A DNA stretch of 9,563 nt. Origin: Pseudomonadota bacterium. GTDB lineage: Bacteria > Pseudomonadota > Gammaproteobacteria > Acidithiobacillales > Acidithiobacillaceae. Position numbers and translations under genes: made by a program. Positions 1 through 7,043 of this stretch are shown here, piece by piece. Each line of letters opens with the position of its first letter. Position 1 is the first letter of the stretch. Where the stretch lies: NCBI GenBank assembly GCA_021827445.1, contig JAKAVW010000100.1, forward strand, positions 1-9,563, given 5' to 3'. The notes beneath the pieces were generated by a model. That model worked only from the letters and a program-made list of their open reading frames with translations. It did not search any database and had not been told where the DNA came from.

Positions 1-1
1 C

Positions 2-775
2 CGTGATTTGCCCGCACAGATGCCCCTGTATCAGCCATCGCCTTACCGAAATGCCAAGCGTTTGGAGGAACTCAATGACAACCGGCAGGGCAGCATGCTG
101 GACTTCATTGAAGACTTCACCCGCCGTTTTCCCACCTATGTGGATGAGTATGAGACCCTGCTGACCGATAATCGTATCTGGAAGCAGCGTACCGTGGGCA
201 TCGGTGTAGTGGGTCCGGAGCGCGCGATTCAACTGGGCTTCACCGGACCCATGCTGCGCGCTTCCGGGGTGGCCTGGGATCTGCGGCGCACGCAACCTTA
301 CGCCGCTTATGCCGATCTGAATTTTGACATTCCGGTGGGCAAAACCGGAGATTGTTATGATCGCTATCTGGTCCGGGTGGCGGAGATGCGGCAGAGTAAC
401 CAGATTATTGCCCAGTGTGTGGACTGGCTACGCAAAAATCCCGGTCCGGTGATTACCGACGATTTCAAGGTGGCTGCACCGCCCCGCGAAGAGATGAAAA
501 CCAGCATGGAAGCGCTGATCCATCATTTCAAGCTCTTTTCTGAGGGCATGGCGGTTCCTGCAGGCGAAGTCTATACCGCGGTCGAGGCGCCCAAGGGTGA
601 GTTCGGCATCTATATGATTTCCGATGGCGCCAACAAACCCTATCGGATGAAAATCCGGGCACCGGGATTTTCGCATCTTGCCGCCATGGACGAAATGGCG
701 CGCGGGCACATGATCGCAGATGTGGTGGCTATCTTATCCACCATGGACATTGTTTTCGGCGAGATCGACAGGTAA
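2..775 (+). CDS. nuoD: NADH-quinone oxidoreductase subunit D (NuoD, 49 kDa), C-terminal part, 5'-truncated by window edge
   Basis: NuoD is the hydrophilic complex I subunit that, with NuoB, forms the quinone-reduction pocket at the base of the peripheral arm. The family descends from the large subunit of NiFe hydrogenases. The reading frame is open to the left edge: it reads R-D-L-P-A-Q-M-P before the TTG at 8, so that TTG is not a start and the gene begins upstream. About 257 residues are visible of a family length near 415, so the N-terminal third, which includes part of the quinone site, is missing. Family hallmarks seen are GDCYDRY (codons around 350-370), MRQSNQII, the stretch KPYRMKIRAPGFSHL and the near-invariant C-terminal end DIVFGEIDR. 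The stop is TAA at 773-775 and nuoE follows after 3 bases. Nothing in the visible part is damaged. Whether NuoC is separate or fused to NuoD cannot be judged from here. Confidence 0.97.
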   Translation, partial: RDLPAQMPLYQPSPYRNAKRLEELNDNRQGSMLDFIEDFTRRFPTYVDEYETLLTDNRIWKQRTVGIGVVGPERAIQLGFTGPMLRASGVAWDLRRTQPYAAYADLNFDIPVGKTGDCYDRYLVRVAEMRQSNQIIAQCVDWLRKNPGPVITDDFKVAAPPREEMKTSMEALIHHFKLFSEGMAVPAGEVYTAVEAPKGEFGIYMISDGANKPYRMKIRAPGFSHLAAMDEMARGHMIADVVAILSTMDIVFGEIDR

Positions 776-778
776 GCC

Positions 779-1270
779 ATGTTATCGGAAAAGTCTCTGG
801 CAAAAATTGCTCGTGAACGGGCCAAATATCCGGCGGATCAGGCGCGTTCGGCCCTATTGGCGGCGCTGCGTATTACCCAGGAGGAGCAGGGCTATCTGAG
901 CGATGCGGTGATGGAGTATGTTGCCGATCTGCTCGGCATCCCGGCGATTCAGGTCTATGAGGCGGCCACTTTTTATAGCATGTACGACCTCAAGCCGGTG
1001 GGTCGGCACAAGCTCTGCGTCTGTGGTAGCGTATCCTGCTTTCTGAATGGCTCCGACGCGGTACTTCAGCACCTCAGTGAGCGTTTGGGTGTGGACCCTG
1101 GGGAGACGACCGCAGACGGTCTCTTTACCCTGCAGGAAGTGGAGTGTCTGGGTGCCTGTAAAGACGCGCCGATGCTGCAGGTCGGTGATCACTACTACGA
1201 GAACCTGACGCCGGAAAGTCTGGATGCCTTGCTGGCGAAATTACGTGGAGGGTCCGACGATGTTCGTTAA
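779..1270 (+). CDS. nuoE: NADH-quinone oxidoreductase subunit E (NuoE, 24 kDa), [2Fe-2S] cluster N1a
   Basis: NuoE is a thioredoxin-like ferredoxin in the cytoplasmic NADH-dehydrogenase module. It binds the [2Fe-2S] cluster N1a, which lies close to FMN on NuoF. The protein is 163 residues, a usual length. An N-terminal helical region (about 1-75, including AATFYSMYDLKP, a family signature) precedes the ferredoxin fold. The likely cluster ligands are Cys82 and Cys87 (C-x4-C, in VCGSVSC) and Cys123 and Cys127 (ECLGAC). An additional Cys80 sits two residues before the first ligand. The local sequence CGSVSCFLNG resembles E. coli NuoE more than the CGTTPCxLRG type of alpha-proteobacteria. The ATG at 779 is 3 bases after the nuoD stop, with a weak AGG at 770-772 as ribosome site, which suggests coupling to nuoD. 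The end overlaps nuoF by 11 bases. Confidence 0.96.
   Translation: MLSEKSLAKIARERAKYPADQARSALLAALRITQEEQGYLSDAVMEYVADLLGIPAIQVYEAATFYSMYDLKPVGRHKLCVCGSVSCFLNGSDAVLQHLSERLGVDPGETTADGLFTLQEVECLGACKDAPMLQVGDHYYENLTPESLDALLAKLRGGSDDVR
1247..1252 (+). promoter_or_regulatory. Ribosome binding site of nuoF (start-deciding)
   Basis: GGAGGG lies inside the end of nuoE, 7 bases before the ATG at 1260. This spacing supports 1260 over the in-frame upstream ATG at 1224, which would add 12 residues (MPCWRNYVEGPT) that are simply nuoE codons read in another frame. Confidence 0.8.
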
Positions 1271-2543
1271 CGGTGTTACGCTGCAGAATCGTGGTTTGCC
1301 CGATTCCCACCGCCTCTCCGTATATGCCGGGACCGGGGGCTATGGCGCTCTGCGCAAGGTGCTACTGGACCCCATGGCGCCGGATCAGATCATCAGCGAG
1401 ATAAAAAAATCCGCCTTGCGCGGCCGGGGGGGCGCCGGTTTTCCCACCGGACTGAAGTGGAGTTTTATGCCCAAGGGTGTGACCGGTACCAAGTACTTGC
1501 TCTGCAATGCCGATGAGGGTGAACCCGGTACCTGCAAGGATCGGGACATCATGCGCTATGAACCTCATCGTCTGATCGAGGGCATGATTATCGGTGCCTA
1601 TGCCATGGGGGCCAGCGCCGGATATATTTTCATCCGCGGCGAATTTGTAGAACCGATCCACATTGTGGAAGCGGCGCTGGAAGAGGCTTACGCGAAGGGT
1701 TATCTCGGACAGAACATTCTCGGCACCGATTTCTCCTTTGATCTGTATGTGTATCGAGGGGCGGGTGCCTACATCTGCGGTGAGGAAACGGCGCTGATGG
1801 AGGCGTTGGAGGGGAAGAAGGGACAGCCGCGCTTCAAGCCGCCTTTCCCGGCCAGTTACGGCTTATACGGACGGCCTACCACCATCAATAATGTGGAAAC
1901 CTTCGCCTCAGTCCCGGACATCATCACCAGGGGCGGTGACTGGTTTCTGAAGTTGGGCAAGCCCAATAATGGTGGTACCAAAATTTTCTCGGTGACGGGT
2001 CAGGTGCAGAAGCCGGGCAATTATGAAGTGCCCATGGGTTTGCCCTTCAGGGATTTATTGGCGATGGCGGGCGGACTGCGGCCGGGTCGTCAGTTGAAGG
2101 CGGTCATTCCCGGAGGAACCAGCACGGCCATGGTGGCGGGAGCCGCTATGATGGAAGTGACCATGGACTATGACTCCATCTCCAAAGCGGGTTCGGCGCT
2201 GGGCGCGGGCTCGGTGATCATCATGGATGACAGTGTCTGCATCGTCAAAACGGTGGAGCGTATTGCCCGCTTTTACATGCACGAATCCTGCGGTCAGTGT
2301 ACGCCCTGCCGGGAAGGTATGGGCTGGCTGTGGCGGGTGATGCATCGTCTCGAAAATGGTCAGGGCCGCGAAGAAGACCTGCAACTGCTGCTGGATGTGG
2401 GCTCACGTATCGAGGGCCGCACCATCTGCGCCCTGGCCGACGGCGGTGTGGCTCCGGTAGTGAGTTCCATCCGCCTGTTTCGCGAAGAATATGAATATCA
2501 CATTCAGCACAAGCGTTGCCTGATCAGTATGGGAGTTGCCTGA
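1260..2543 (+). CDS. nuoF: NADH-quinone oxidoreductase subunit F (NuoF, 51 kDa), NADH and FMN site, [4Fe-4S] N3
   Basis: NuoF is the electron-input subunit. It binds NADH and FMN, takes a hydride from NADH and passes electrons to cluster N3. The protein is 427 residues, a typical length. The glycine-rich nucleotide and FMN loop RGRGGAGFPTGLKW is at about 54-67. The NADH/FMN pocket motif CNADEGEPGTCKDR is at about 82-95, and GEETALMEALEG is at about 174-185. A SLBB-type domain lies around 240-325. Cluster N3 ligands are Cys344, Cys347 and Cys350 (ESCGQCTPCREG) plus Cys390 (TICALAD). The CGQCTPCREG form matches mitochondrial, alpha- and beta-proteobacterial NuoF; as I recall it, E. coli has CGWCTPCRDG. 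The start at 1260 overlaps the nuoE end by 11 bases and is set by the GGAGGG upstream. The stop TGA shares its last base with the nuoG ATG. Confidence 0.97.
   Translation: MFVNGVTLQNRGLPDSHRLSVYAGTGGYGALRKVLLDPMAPDQIISEIKKSALRGRGGAGFPTGLKWSFMPKGVTGTKYLLCNADEGEPGTCKDRDIMRYEPHRLIEGMIIGAYAMGASAGYIFIRGEFVEPIHIVEAALEEAYAKGYLGQNILGTDFSFDLYVYRGAGAYICGEETALMEALEGKKGQPRFKPPFPASYGLYGRPTTINNVETFASVPDIITRGGDWFLKLGKPNNGGTKIFSVTGQVQKPGNYEVPMGLPFRDLLAMAGGLRPGRQLKAVIPGGTSTAMVAGAAMMEVTMDYDSISKAGSALGAGSVIIMDDSVCIVKTVERIARFYMHESCGQCTPCREGMGWLWRVMHRLENGQGREEDLQLLLDVGSRIEGRTICALADGGVAPVVSSIRLFREEYEYHIQHKRCLISMGVA
2531..2535 (+). promoter_or_regulatory. Ribosome binding site of nuoG (start-deciding)
   Basis: GGGAG at 2531-2535 lies 7 bases before the ATG at 2543, inside the last codons of nuoF. 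It supports the 2543 start over an in-frame upstream start near 2516 that would add nine residues with no family counterpart. Confidence 0.75.
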
Positions 2544-4888
2544 TGCCGAATATTGAAATCGACGGGCAGGCCATTGAGGTGGCGCCGGGGACGACCATTA
2601 TGGAAGCCGCCGAGTCCTTGGGGATCTATATCCCGTTTTTCTGCTATCACCCCAAATTGTCGGTCGCGGCCAATTGCCGCATGTGTCTGGTGGATGTAGA
2701 AAAAGCCCCCAAGCCCTTGCCTGCCTGTGCAACACCCGTTGCCGACGGCATGAAGATTGCCACCGCTTCGCGCAAGGCGAAAATGGCACAGCAGGGCGTA
2801 TTGGAGTTTCTGCTCATCAACCATCCCCTGGACTGCCCGATCTGTGATCAGGGCGGCGAATGCCCCTTGCAGGATATCACTATGGGTTTCGCCAATCCGC
2901 ACAGCCACTACACGGAAGAGAAGCGGGTCGTGGAGGACAAGGACATTGGTCCCCTCATTGCGACGGAAATGACCCGTTGTATCCAGTGTACCCGCTGCGT
3001 GCGCTTTGGCCAGGAGATTGGCGGTATCATGGAACTGGGAGCAACCGGACGCGGCGAGCACATGGCTATCGGCACCTATGTCGCCAAGGCTGTGCGGTCG
3101 GAATTGTCCGGCAACATGATTGACCTTTGCCCGGTGGGCGCGCTGACCAGCAAGCCTTTCCGTTATAAAGCCCGCTCCTGGGAACTGAAGCATACACCGG
3201 GCCTTTGTCCCCATTGCTCGACGGGCTGTAATACCGATGTGCAGAGTCTGGGGCGTGAGGTGTTGCGGGTGTTGCCGCGGACGAATGAGGCGGTCAACGA
3301 AGAATGGATTTGTGACAAAGGGCGTTACGCCTACACGGGTTTACAGGCAGAGGATCGCGTGACACAGCCCTTACTGCGTGTTGATGGTGAGTGGCGTGAG
3401 GTTTCCTGGGCGGAAGCGCTGGATGCCGCTTTGTCAGGACTGGAGCAGGTGATCGCCAGGCATGGCGCGGGACGACTGGCCGGCCTGATTTCGGCCCAGT
3501 CCAGCAACGAAGAACTCTTGCTTTTCCAGGCCCTGTTGCGCGGTCTGGGCAGCCCGCATGTGGACCATCGTCTGCGCCAGCAGGATTTTCGTGCGGATGC
3601 CGCGATGCCGACCTATCCGGCTCTGAACATGGCGCTCGAAGATCTGGAGCGTGAGCCCGTTGTGCTGCTTTGCCATGCCTTTCCGCGGCAACAGCAGCCG
3701 CTGACCAACCATCGTCTGCGCAAGTCCGTGTTGCAGGGCGGTAAAGTGATTGCCATCGATAGCCTGCGTCGGGATTTCAACTATCCCGTAACCCAACTGG
3801 TGGCAGATGCAGGTGCTGACCTGGCCCTCTATAAGTCGCTCTGCAGCCAGTTGTCCGGTCATGCTGAGAAGGCGGACGCGACGCCCTTGGCGCATGTCGC
3901 GAGCGACCTGTTGGCGGCGGATAACCCATTGATCCTCATCGGTAGTGCTTTGCTGCATCACCCGCAGGCGGCGGCGATGATTGCACAGATTGAAACACTT
4001 GCCGAGTTGGCGGGCGGACGGGTGGGCTGGCTGGCGCAAGAGGCCAATAGTGCCGGGGCCTGGTTGAGTGGCTGTGTGCCTCATCGTTTGCCAGGGGGGC
4101 ATACGGCGCATGCGGCGGGGCTACCGGCTGATGCTCTTTGGGATGCTGATATGCGGGGCTTTGTGCTCCTTGGTACTGAGCCGGGTATGGACGCGATACG
4201 CGGCGCCGCGGCGCTGGCTGCCTTGCAAAAAGCGGAATTCGTGCTGAGCATCGCGCAGTTTGCCGGCGAAGCGAAACGGTATGCTGACGTGATTCTACCC
4301 ATGGCGGCTTTTGCCGAGGGTTCCGGATCGTTCGTGAATAATGAAGGGCGCCTGCAATCCTTTCAGGCAGCGGTAAAAACGCCGGGCGAGGCGCGTCCCG
4401 CCTGGAAAATACTGCGCGTACTCGGTGACGGCCTTAAGCTGTCCGGGTTCCAGTTTAATGCACTGAGTGAAGTCACTGCCGCCTGGCAGCACACAATCCG
4501 TGAGTATGCGCTGGATGTGCCGCCGTTCCATGCCTTTCCCGCTTTGGAGCAGGTCCCGATGCCAATGTCTGCCGATGGGTTATGCCGTCTGGGCGACTGG
4601 TCCATCTATCAGGGCGATCCACTGGTGCGGCGTGCCGCGCCCCTCGCCCAGCCCGCCGTGGCGAAAATGCACCCGGATCAGGCCAAGGTGCTGGCCCTGC
4701 GCGGGGACTCAGTCGAAATCAGTAGTCATAGCGGTAAGGTCTCCCTGCCTCTGGTACTGGATGTGCGGATTCCGATGGGTGCTGTCTGGGTGCCTATGGG
4801 GTATAGCGAAACCGCAGCATTAGGCGCCACTTGTGCGCCCTGCGCGGTGACCATGGCCACACCGCCTGCCGCTGCGGCCAGTGCTTAA
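2543..4888 (+). CDS. nuoG: NADH-quinone oxidoreductase subunit G (NuoG, 75 kDa), clusters N1b, N4, N5 and N7
   Basis: NuoG is the largest peripheral-arm subunit and the wire from N3 towards NuoI. The protein is 781 residues. An N-terminal [2Fe-2S] ferredoxin domain gives N1b (Cys34, Cys45, Cys48, Cys62). N5 follows with its unusual histidine ligand (His94, Cys98, Cys101, Cys107), then N4 (Cys146, Cys149, Cys152, Cys196 in DLCPVGALTSKPFRYKAR). CPHCSTGC at 222-229 plus Cys257 (EWICDKGR) gives a full C-x2-C-x3-C-x27-C set for N7, which mitochondrial and many beta-proteobacterial homologues have lost. From about 260 to the end is a degenerate molybdopterin-oxidoreductase-like domain. In this family it is structural and binds no molybdenum cofactor. 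The C-terminus is alanine-rich (residues 772-781). The start at 2543 overlaps the nuoF stop by one base (TGATG), with GGGAG 7 bases upstream. Beyond the Cys motifs the C-terminal half is the least conserved part of the window. Confidence 0.96.
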   Translation: MPNIEIDGQAIEVAPGTTIMEAAESLGIYIPFFCYHPKLSVAANCRMCLVDVEKAPKPLPACATPVADGMKIATASRKAKMAQQGVLEFLLINHPLDCPICDQGGECPLQDITMGFANPHSHYTEEKRVVEDKDIGPLIATEMTRCIQCTRCVRFGQEIGGIMELGATGRGEHMAIGTYVAKAVRSELSGNMIDLCPVGALTSKPFRYKARSWELKHTPGLCPHCSTGCNTDVQSLGREVLRVLPRTNEAVNEEWICDKGRYAYTGLQAEDRVTQPLLRVDGEWREVSWAEALDAALSGLEQVIARHGAGRLAGLISAQSSNEELLLFQALLRGLGSPHVDHRLRQQDFRADAAMPTYPALNMALEDLEREPVVLLCHAFPRQQQPLTNHRLRKSVLQGGKVIAIDSLRRDFNYPVTQLVADAGADLALYKSLCSQLSGHAEKADATPLAHVASDLLAADNPLILIGSALLHHPQAAAMIAQIETLAELAGGRVGWLAQEANSAGAWLSGCVPHRLPGGHTAHAAGLPADALWDADMRGFVLLGTEPGMDAIRGAAALAALQKAEFVLSIAQFAGEAKRYADVILPMAAFAEGSGSFVNNEGRLQSFQAAVKTPGEARPAWKILRVLGDGLKLSGFQFNALSEVTAAWQHTIREYALDVPPFHAFPALEQVPMPMSADGLCRLGDWSIYQGDPLVRRAAPLAQPAVAKMHPDQAKVLALRGDSVEISSHSGKVSLPLVLDVRIPMGAVWVPMGYSETAALGATCAPCAVTMATPPAAAASA

Positions 4889-4893
4889 GGAGG
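4887..4893 (+). promoter_or_regulatory. Strong ribosome binding site of nuoH
   Basis: AAGGAGG, a full-length match to the anti-Shine-Dalgarno sequence, starts within the nuoG stop codon and lies 7 bases before the nuoH ATG. It is the strongest ribosome site in the window, at the junction between the NADH module and the membrane-associated subunits. Confidence 0.8.
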
Positions 4894-4900
4894 CAGGGTC

Positions 4901-5926
4901 ATGCATGATTTTCAGAATACGGCGTGGTGGGCGATTCTTTGGTCGCTCATCAAGATTGTCATCGTCGTAGTGCCGCTACTGTTGGGTGTGGCCTATCTGA
5001 CCTTGGCCGAGCGTAAGGTGATTGGTTATATGCAGGTACGTCTGGGACCCAATCGGGTGGGCTTCAAGGGTTCGTTGCAGCCGATTGCGGATGCGATCAA
5101 GTTGATGTTCAAGGAAGTGATTATTCCTACCAATGCCAATCGTTTTCTGTTTTTGGCAGCGCCGGTGCTGGCTTTTGTGCCAGCGCTGCTGGTTTGGGCG
5201 GCTATTCCTTTCGGTCCAGGTGTGGCTATCTCCAATATGAATGCTGGCCTGCTTTATGTGCTGGCTATAGCTGGTCTGGGTGTATACGGCATCATCGTCG
5301 CGGGCTGGGCGTCCAATTCCAAATACGCCTTTCTGGGGGCCATGCGGGCGGCGGCCCAGTTGGTGGCTTATGAAATTGCCATGGGTTTTGCCCTGGTGGG
5401 GGTGCTGATGCTGGCCCAGACTCTGAACCTGACCAAAATCGTTGAAGCACAGGCGGGCGGCGGTTTCTGGTCCTGGTACTGGCTGCCGTTATTTCCATTT
5501 TTTCTGGTGTACTTTATTTCCGGCATAGCAGAAACCAACCGTGCGCCTTTCGATGTAGCGGAAGGCGAATCAGAAATTGTGGCGGGCTTCCATGTGGAAT
5601 ATTCCGGGATGGCCTTCGCGCTGTTCTTTCTGGCTGAATATGCCAATATGATTTTCGTTTCCCTGCTGACGACGGTGCTCTTTCTCGGTGGCTGGTATGC
5701 GCCGATCAATACGCCGTTACTGACCTGGATACCCGGAATAGTCTGGTTGTTGCTGAAAACGGCTTTCCTGCTGTATGTGTTTTTATGGATTCGCGCCACT
5801 TTCCCCCGTTATCGTTATGATCAGATCATGCGTTTGGGCTGGAAAGTGTTTATCCCGGTGACGATCGCCTGGATTGTCGTAATCGGCGTTGCTCTGGAAA
5901 CGCCCTTGCGTGCCATTTTGCGCTGA
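4901..5926 (+). CDS. nuoH: NADH-quinone oxidoreductase subunit H (NuoH, ND1)
   Basis: NuoH is the membrane subunit that anchors the peripheral arm, forms the quinone entry channel and links quinone reduction to the proton path. The protein is 341 residues and strongly hydrophobic. About eight membrane segments are evident, starting around 11-33 and 84-105 and ending around 316-335. Signature motifs are AERKVIGYMQVRLGPNRVG (36-54), the loop LQPIADAIKLMFKE (59-72), Glu158 in AYEIAMG, and the charged loop ETNRAPFDVAEGESE (211-225) followed by VAGFHVEYSGM. That loop carries the conserved acidic residues Asp218, Glu221, Glu223, Glu225 and Glu233 near the quinone channel. All expected charged residues are present. 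The gene starts 12 bases after nuoG with an ideal ribosome site. The sequence resembles the alpha/beta-proteobacterial type. Confidence 0.97.
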   Translation: MHDFQNTAWWAILWSLIKIVIVVVPLLLGVAYLTLAERKVIGYMQVRLGPNRVGFKGSLQPIADAIKLMFKEVIIPTNANRFLFLAAPVLAFVPALLVWAAIPFGPGVAISNMNAGLLYVLAIAGLGVYGIIVAGWASNSKYAFLGAMRAAAQLVAYEIAMGFALVGVLMLAQTLNLTKIVEAQAGGGFWSWYWLPLFPFFLVYFISGIAETNRAPFDVAEGESEIVAGFHVEYSGMAFALFFLAEYANMIFVSLLTTVLFLGGWYAPINTPLLTWIPGIVWLLLKTAFLLYVFLWIRATFPRYRYDQIMRLGWKVFIPVTIAWIVVIGVALETPLRAILR

Positions 5927-5930
5927 GGAG
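5925..5930 (+). promoter_or_regulatory. Ribosome binding site of nuoI (start-deciding)
   Basis: GAGGAG overlaps the nuoH stop and lies 6 bases before the ATG at 5937. It supports this start over the in-frame TTG at 5889, which is inside nuoH and would add 16 residues unlike any NuoI N-terminus I know. Confidence 0.8.
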
Positions 5931-5936
5931 AACACT

Positions 5937-6428
5937 ATGCAATTTCGCCCCAAGCAATGGTTTAACACCTTTTTTCTGACCGAGATGCTGCGTGGTATGC
6001 AGCTCACCGGCCGGTATTTCTTTGCCCGAAAAATCACCGTGCAGTACCCCGAAGAGCAGACACCGCAATCCCCGCGTTTCCGGGGCCTGCATGCCTTGCG
6101 CCGCTATGAAAATGGCGAGGAACGCTGCATTGCCTGCAAGCTCTGCGAAGCCGTATGTCCGGCGCTGGCGATTACCATCGAAAGCGAAGCTCGCAGCGAT
6201 GGAACACGGCGAACGACCCGCTATGATATTGACCTCAGCAAGTGTATTTTTTGTGGACTTTGTGAGGAGTCCTGTCCGGTGGATTCCATTGTCGAAAGCC
6301 GGGTGTTGTCTTACCACGGCGAAATTCGCGGCGACCTGATTTATACCAAAGACATGCTGCTGGCTAATGGCGATCGCCTGGAAGCGGAGCTGGCTGCCGA
6401 TCGCGACGCCGATCGCGCTTATCGCTGA
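5937..6428 (+). CDS. nuoI: NADH-quinone oxidoreductase subunit I (NuoI, TYKY), two [4Fe-4S] clusters N6a and N6b
   Basis: NuoI is an 8-Fe ferredoxin-like subunit in the connecting module. It carries electrons from N5 on NuoG to N2 on NuoB. The protein is 163 residues, a usual length for the alpha/beta-proteobacterial form. An amphipathic N-terminal region (about 1-32) rests on the membrane near NuoH and is followed by ITVQYPEE and SPRFRGLHALRRYENGEERC. Cluster ligands are Cys64, Cys67, Cys70 and Cys113 for one cluster and Cys103, Cys106, Cys109 and Cys74 for the other, in CIACKLCEAVCP and CIFCGLCEESCP. The pairing follows the usual 2x[4Fe-4S] ferredoxin crossover. The C-terminal tail ends ADRDADRAYR. 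The start at 5937 is 10 bases after nuoH, with GAGGAG 6 bases upstream. This is among the most conserved proteins in the window and shows no anomalies. Confidence 0.97.
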   Translation: MQFRPKQWFNTFFLTEMLRGMQLTGRYFFARKITVQYPEEQTPQSPRFRGLHALRRYENGEERCIACKLCEAVCPALAITIESEARSDGTRRTTRYDIDLSKCIFCGLCEESCPVDSIVESRVLSYHGEIRGDLIYTKDMLLANGDRLEAELAADRDADRAYR

Positions 6429-6443
6429 CGGAGAACAAATGCC

Positions 6444-7043
6444 ATGCTGCCCGTAACCACCATTCTGTTTTATGTTTTCTCCGCCATACTGCTGGGGTCT
6501 GCAACCCTTGTGGTAACGGCGCGTAACCCAGTGTACGCAACCTTGTATCTGGTGCTGGCATTTTTTAATGCGGCAGCCTTGTTCATTTTGCTGGGAGCGG
6601 AGTTCTTGGGGCTGATCCTCATCCTGGTCTATGTGGGTGCGGTGATGGTGCTTTTCCTTTTTGTGGTGATGATGCTGGATATCAATCTGGCACGTCTCAA
6701 AGAAGGCTTCCTCAGCTATCTGCCATTAGGTCTGGCTATTGCTATCCTCGGTGTGCTGGAACTGGCAGTTGTTTTCTGGACTTCTCCGCTGGGTCATATT
6801 ACCGCACCCGCAGCCATACCGGCCAATGCTGATAATACGCGGGCATTGGGGATTCTTCTCTATACCCAATACCTGTACCCATTTGAAATAGCCGCAGTTA
6901 TTCTGCTGGTAGCGATTATTGCCGCCATCGCCCTGACGTTGCGGCGCCGGACCGGTGCTAAAACTCAGAATATTGGTGCACAGATGGCTGTACGCGCCAA
7001 AGATCGGGTGCATCTGGTGGATTTGCGGGAGCCTAAATCATGA
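6444..7043 (+). CDS. nuoJ: NADH-quinone oxidoreductase subunit J (NuoJ, ND6)
   Basis: NuoJ is a small membrane subunit between NuoH and the antiporter-like subunits. Its third helix contains a pi-bulge implicated in coupling. The protein is 199 residues with five predicted membrane segments (about 6-24, 30-50, 54-77, 92-113 and 142-165) and a hydrophilic C-terminal tail (about 166-199) rich in Arg and Lys. The signature is Glu53 in GAEFLGLILILVYVGA, then VMVLFLFVVMML, around the conserved helix 3. The first in-frame codon after a stop at 6426-6428 that can start is the ATG at 6444. GGAG at 6430-6433 is 10 bases away, slightly long. An out-of-frame ATG at 6439 lies at better spacing but reads only five codons. 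The end overlaps nuoK by four bases (ATGA). Confidence 0.95.
   Translation: MLPVTTILFYVFSAILLGSATLVVTARNPVYATLYLVLAFFNAAALFILLGAEFLGLILILVYVGAVMVLFLFVVMMLDINLARLKEGFLSYLPLGLAIAILGVLELAVVFWTSPLGHITAPAAIPANADNTRALGILLYTQYLYPFEIAAVILLVAIIAAIALTLRRRTGAKTQNIGAQMAVRAKDRVHLVDLREPKS

Noticed and set aside
2504..3214. Long open frame on the - strand (236 codons) opposite nuoG
   Set aside because: It lies antisense to the conserved, cysteine-rich part of NuoG, has no recognisable domain, and is explained by codon bias in the sense gene.
3434..4111. Open frame on the - strand (225 codons) opposite the NuoG C-terminal domain
   Set aside because: The sequence is low in plausible protein features and rich in His, Arg and Gln, as expected for the complement of a coding strand. 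There is no independent evidence for a gene.
2543..4888. NuoG as a possible molybdenum oxidoreductase (formate dehydrogenase-like)
   Set aside because: The ferredoxin half resembles formate dehydrogenase subunits, but the operon context and the degenerate C-terminal domain, which lacks a catalytic Cys/Sec motif that I can see, fit ordinary NuoG.
4889..4900. Possible promoter or regulatory break between nuoG and nuoH
   Set aside because: The gap is only 12 bases, holds mainly the ribosome site, and has no hairpin or -10/-35 pattern that stands out.
6370..6377. Palindrome GCGATCGC, like the cyanobacterial HIP1 element
   Set aside because: I noticed only this one copy of the octamer, within nuoI codons, and the host does not look cyanobacterial.
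6396..6419. Two adjacent 12-base copies (GCCGATCGCGAC / GCCGATCGCGCT) at the end of nuoI
   Set aside because: They encode ADRD-ADRA in a tail that, from memory, is similar (ADRAAD) in other NuoI proteins. This is more likely coding convergence than a functional repeat.
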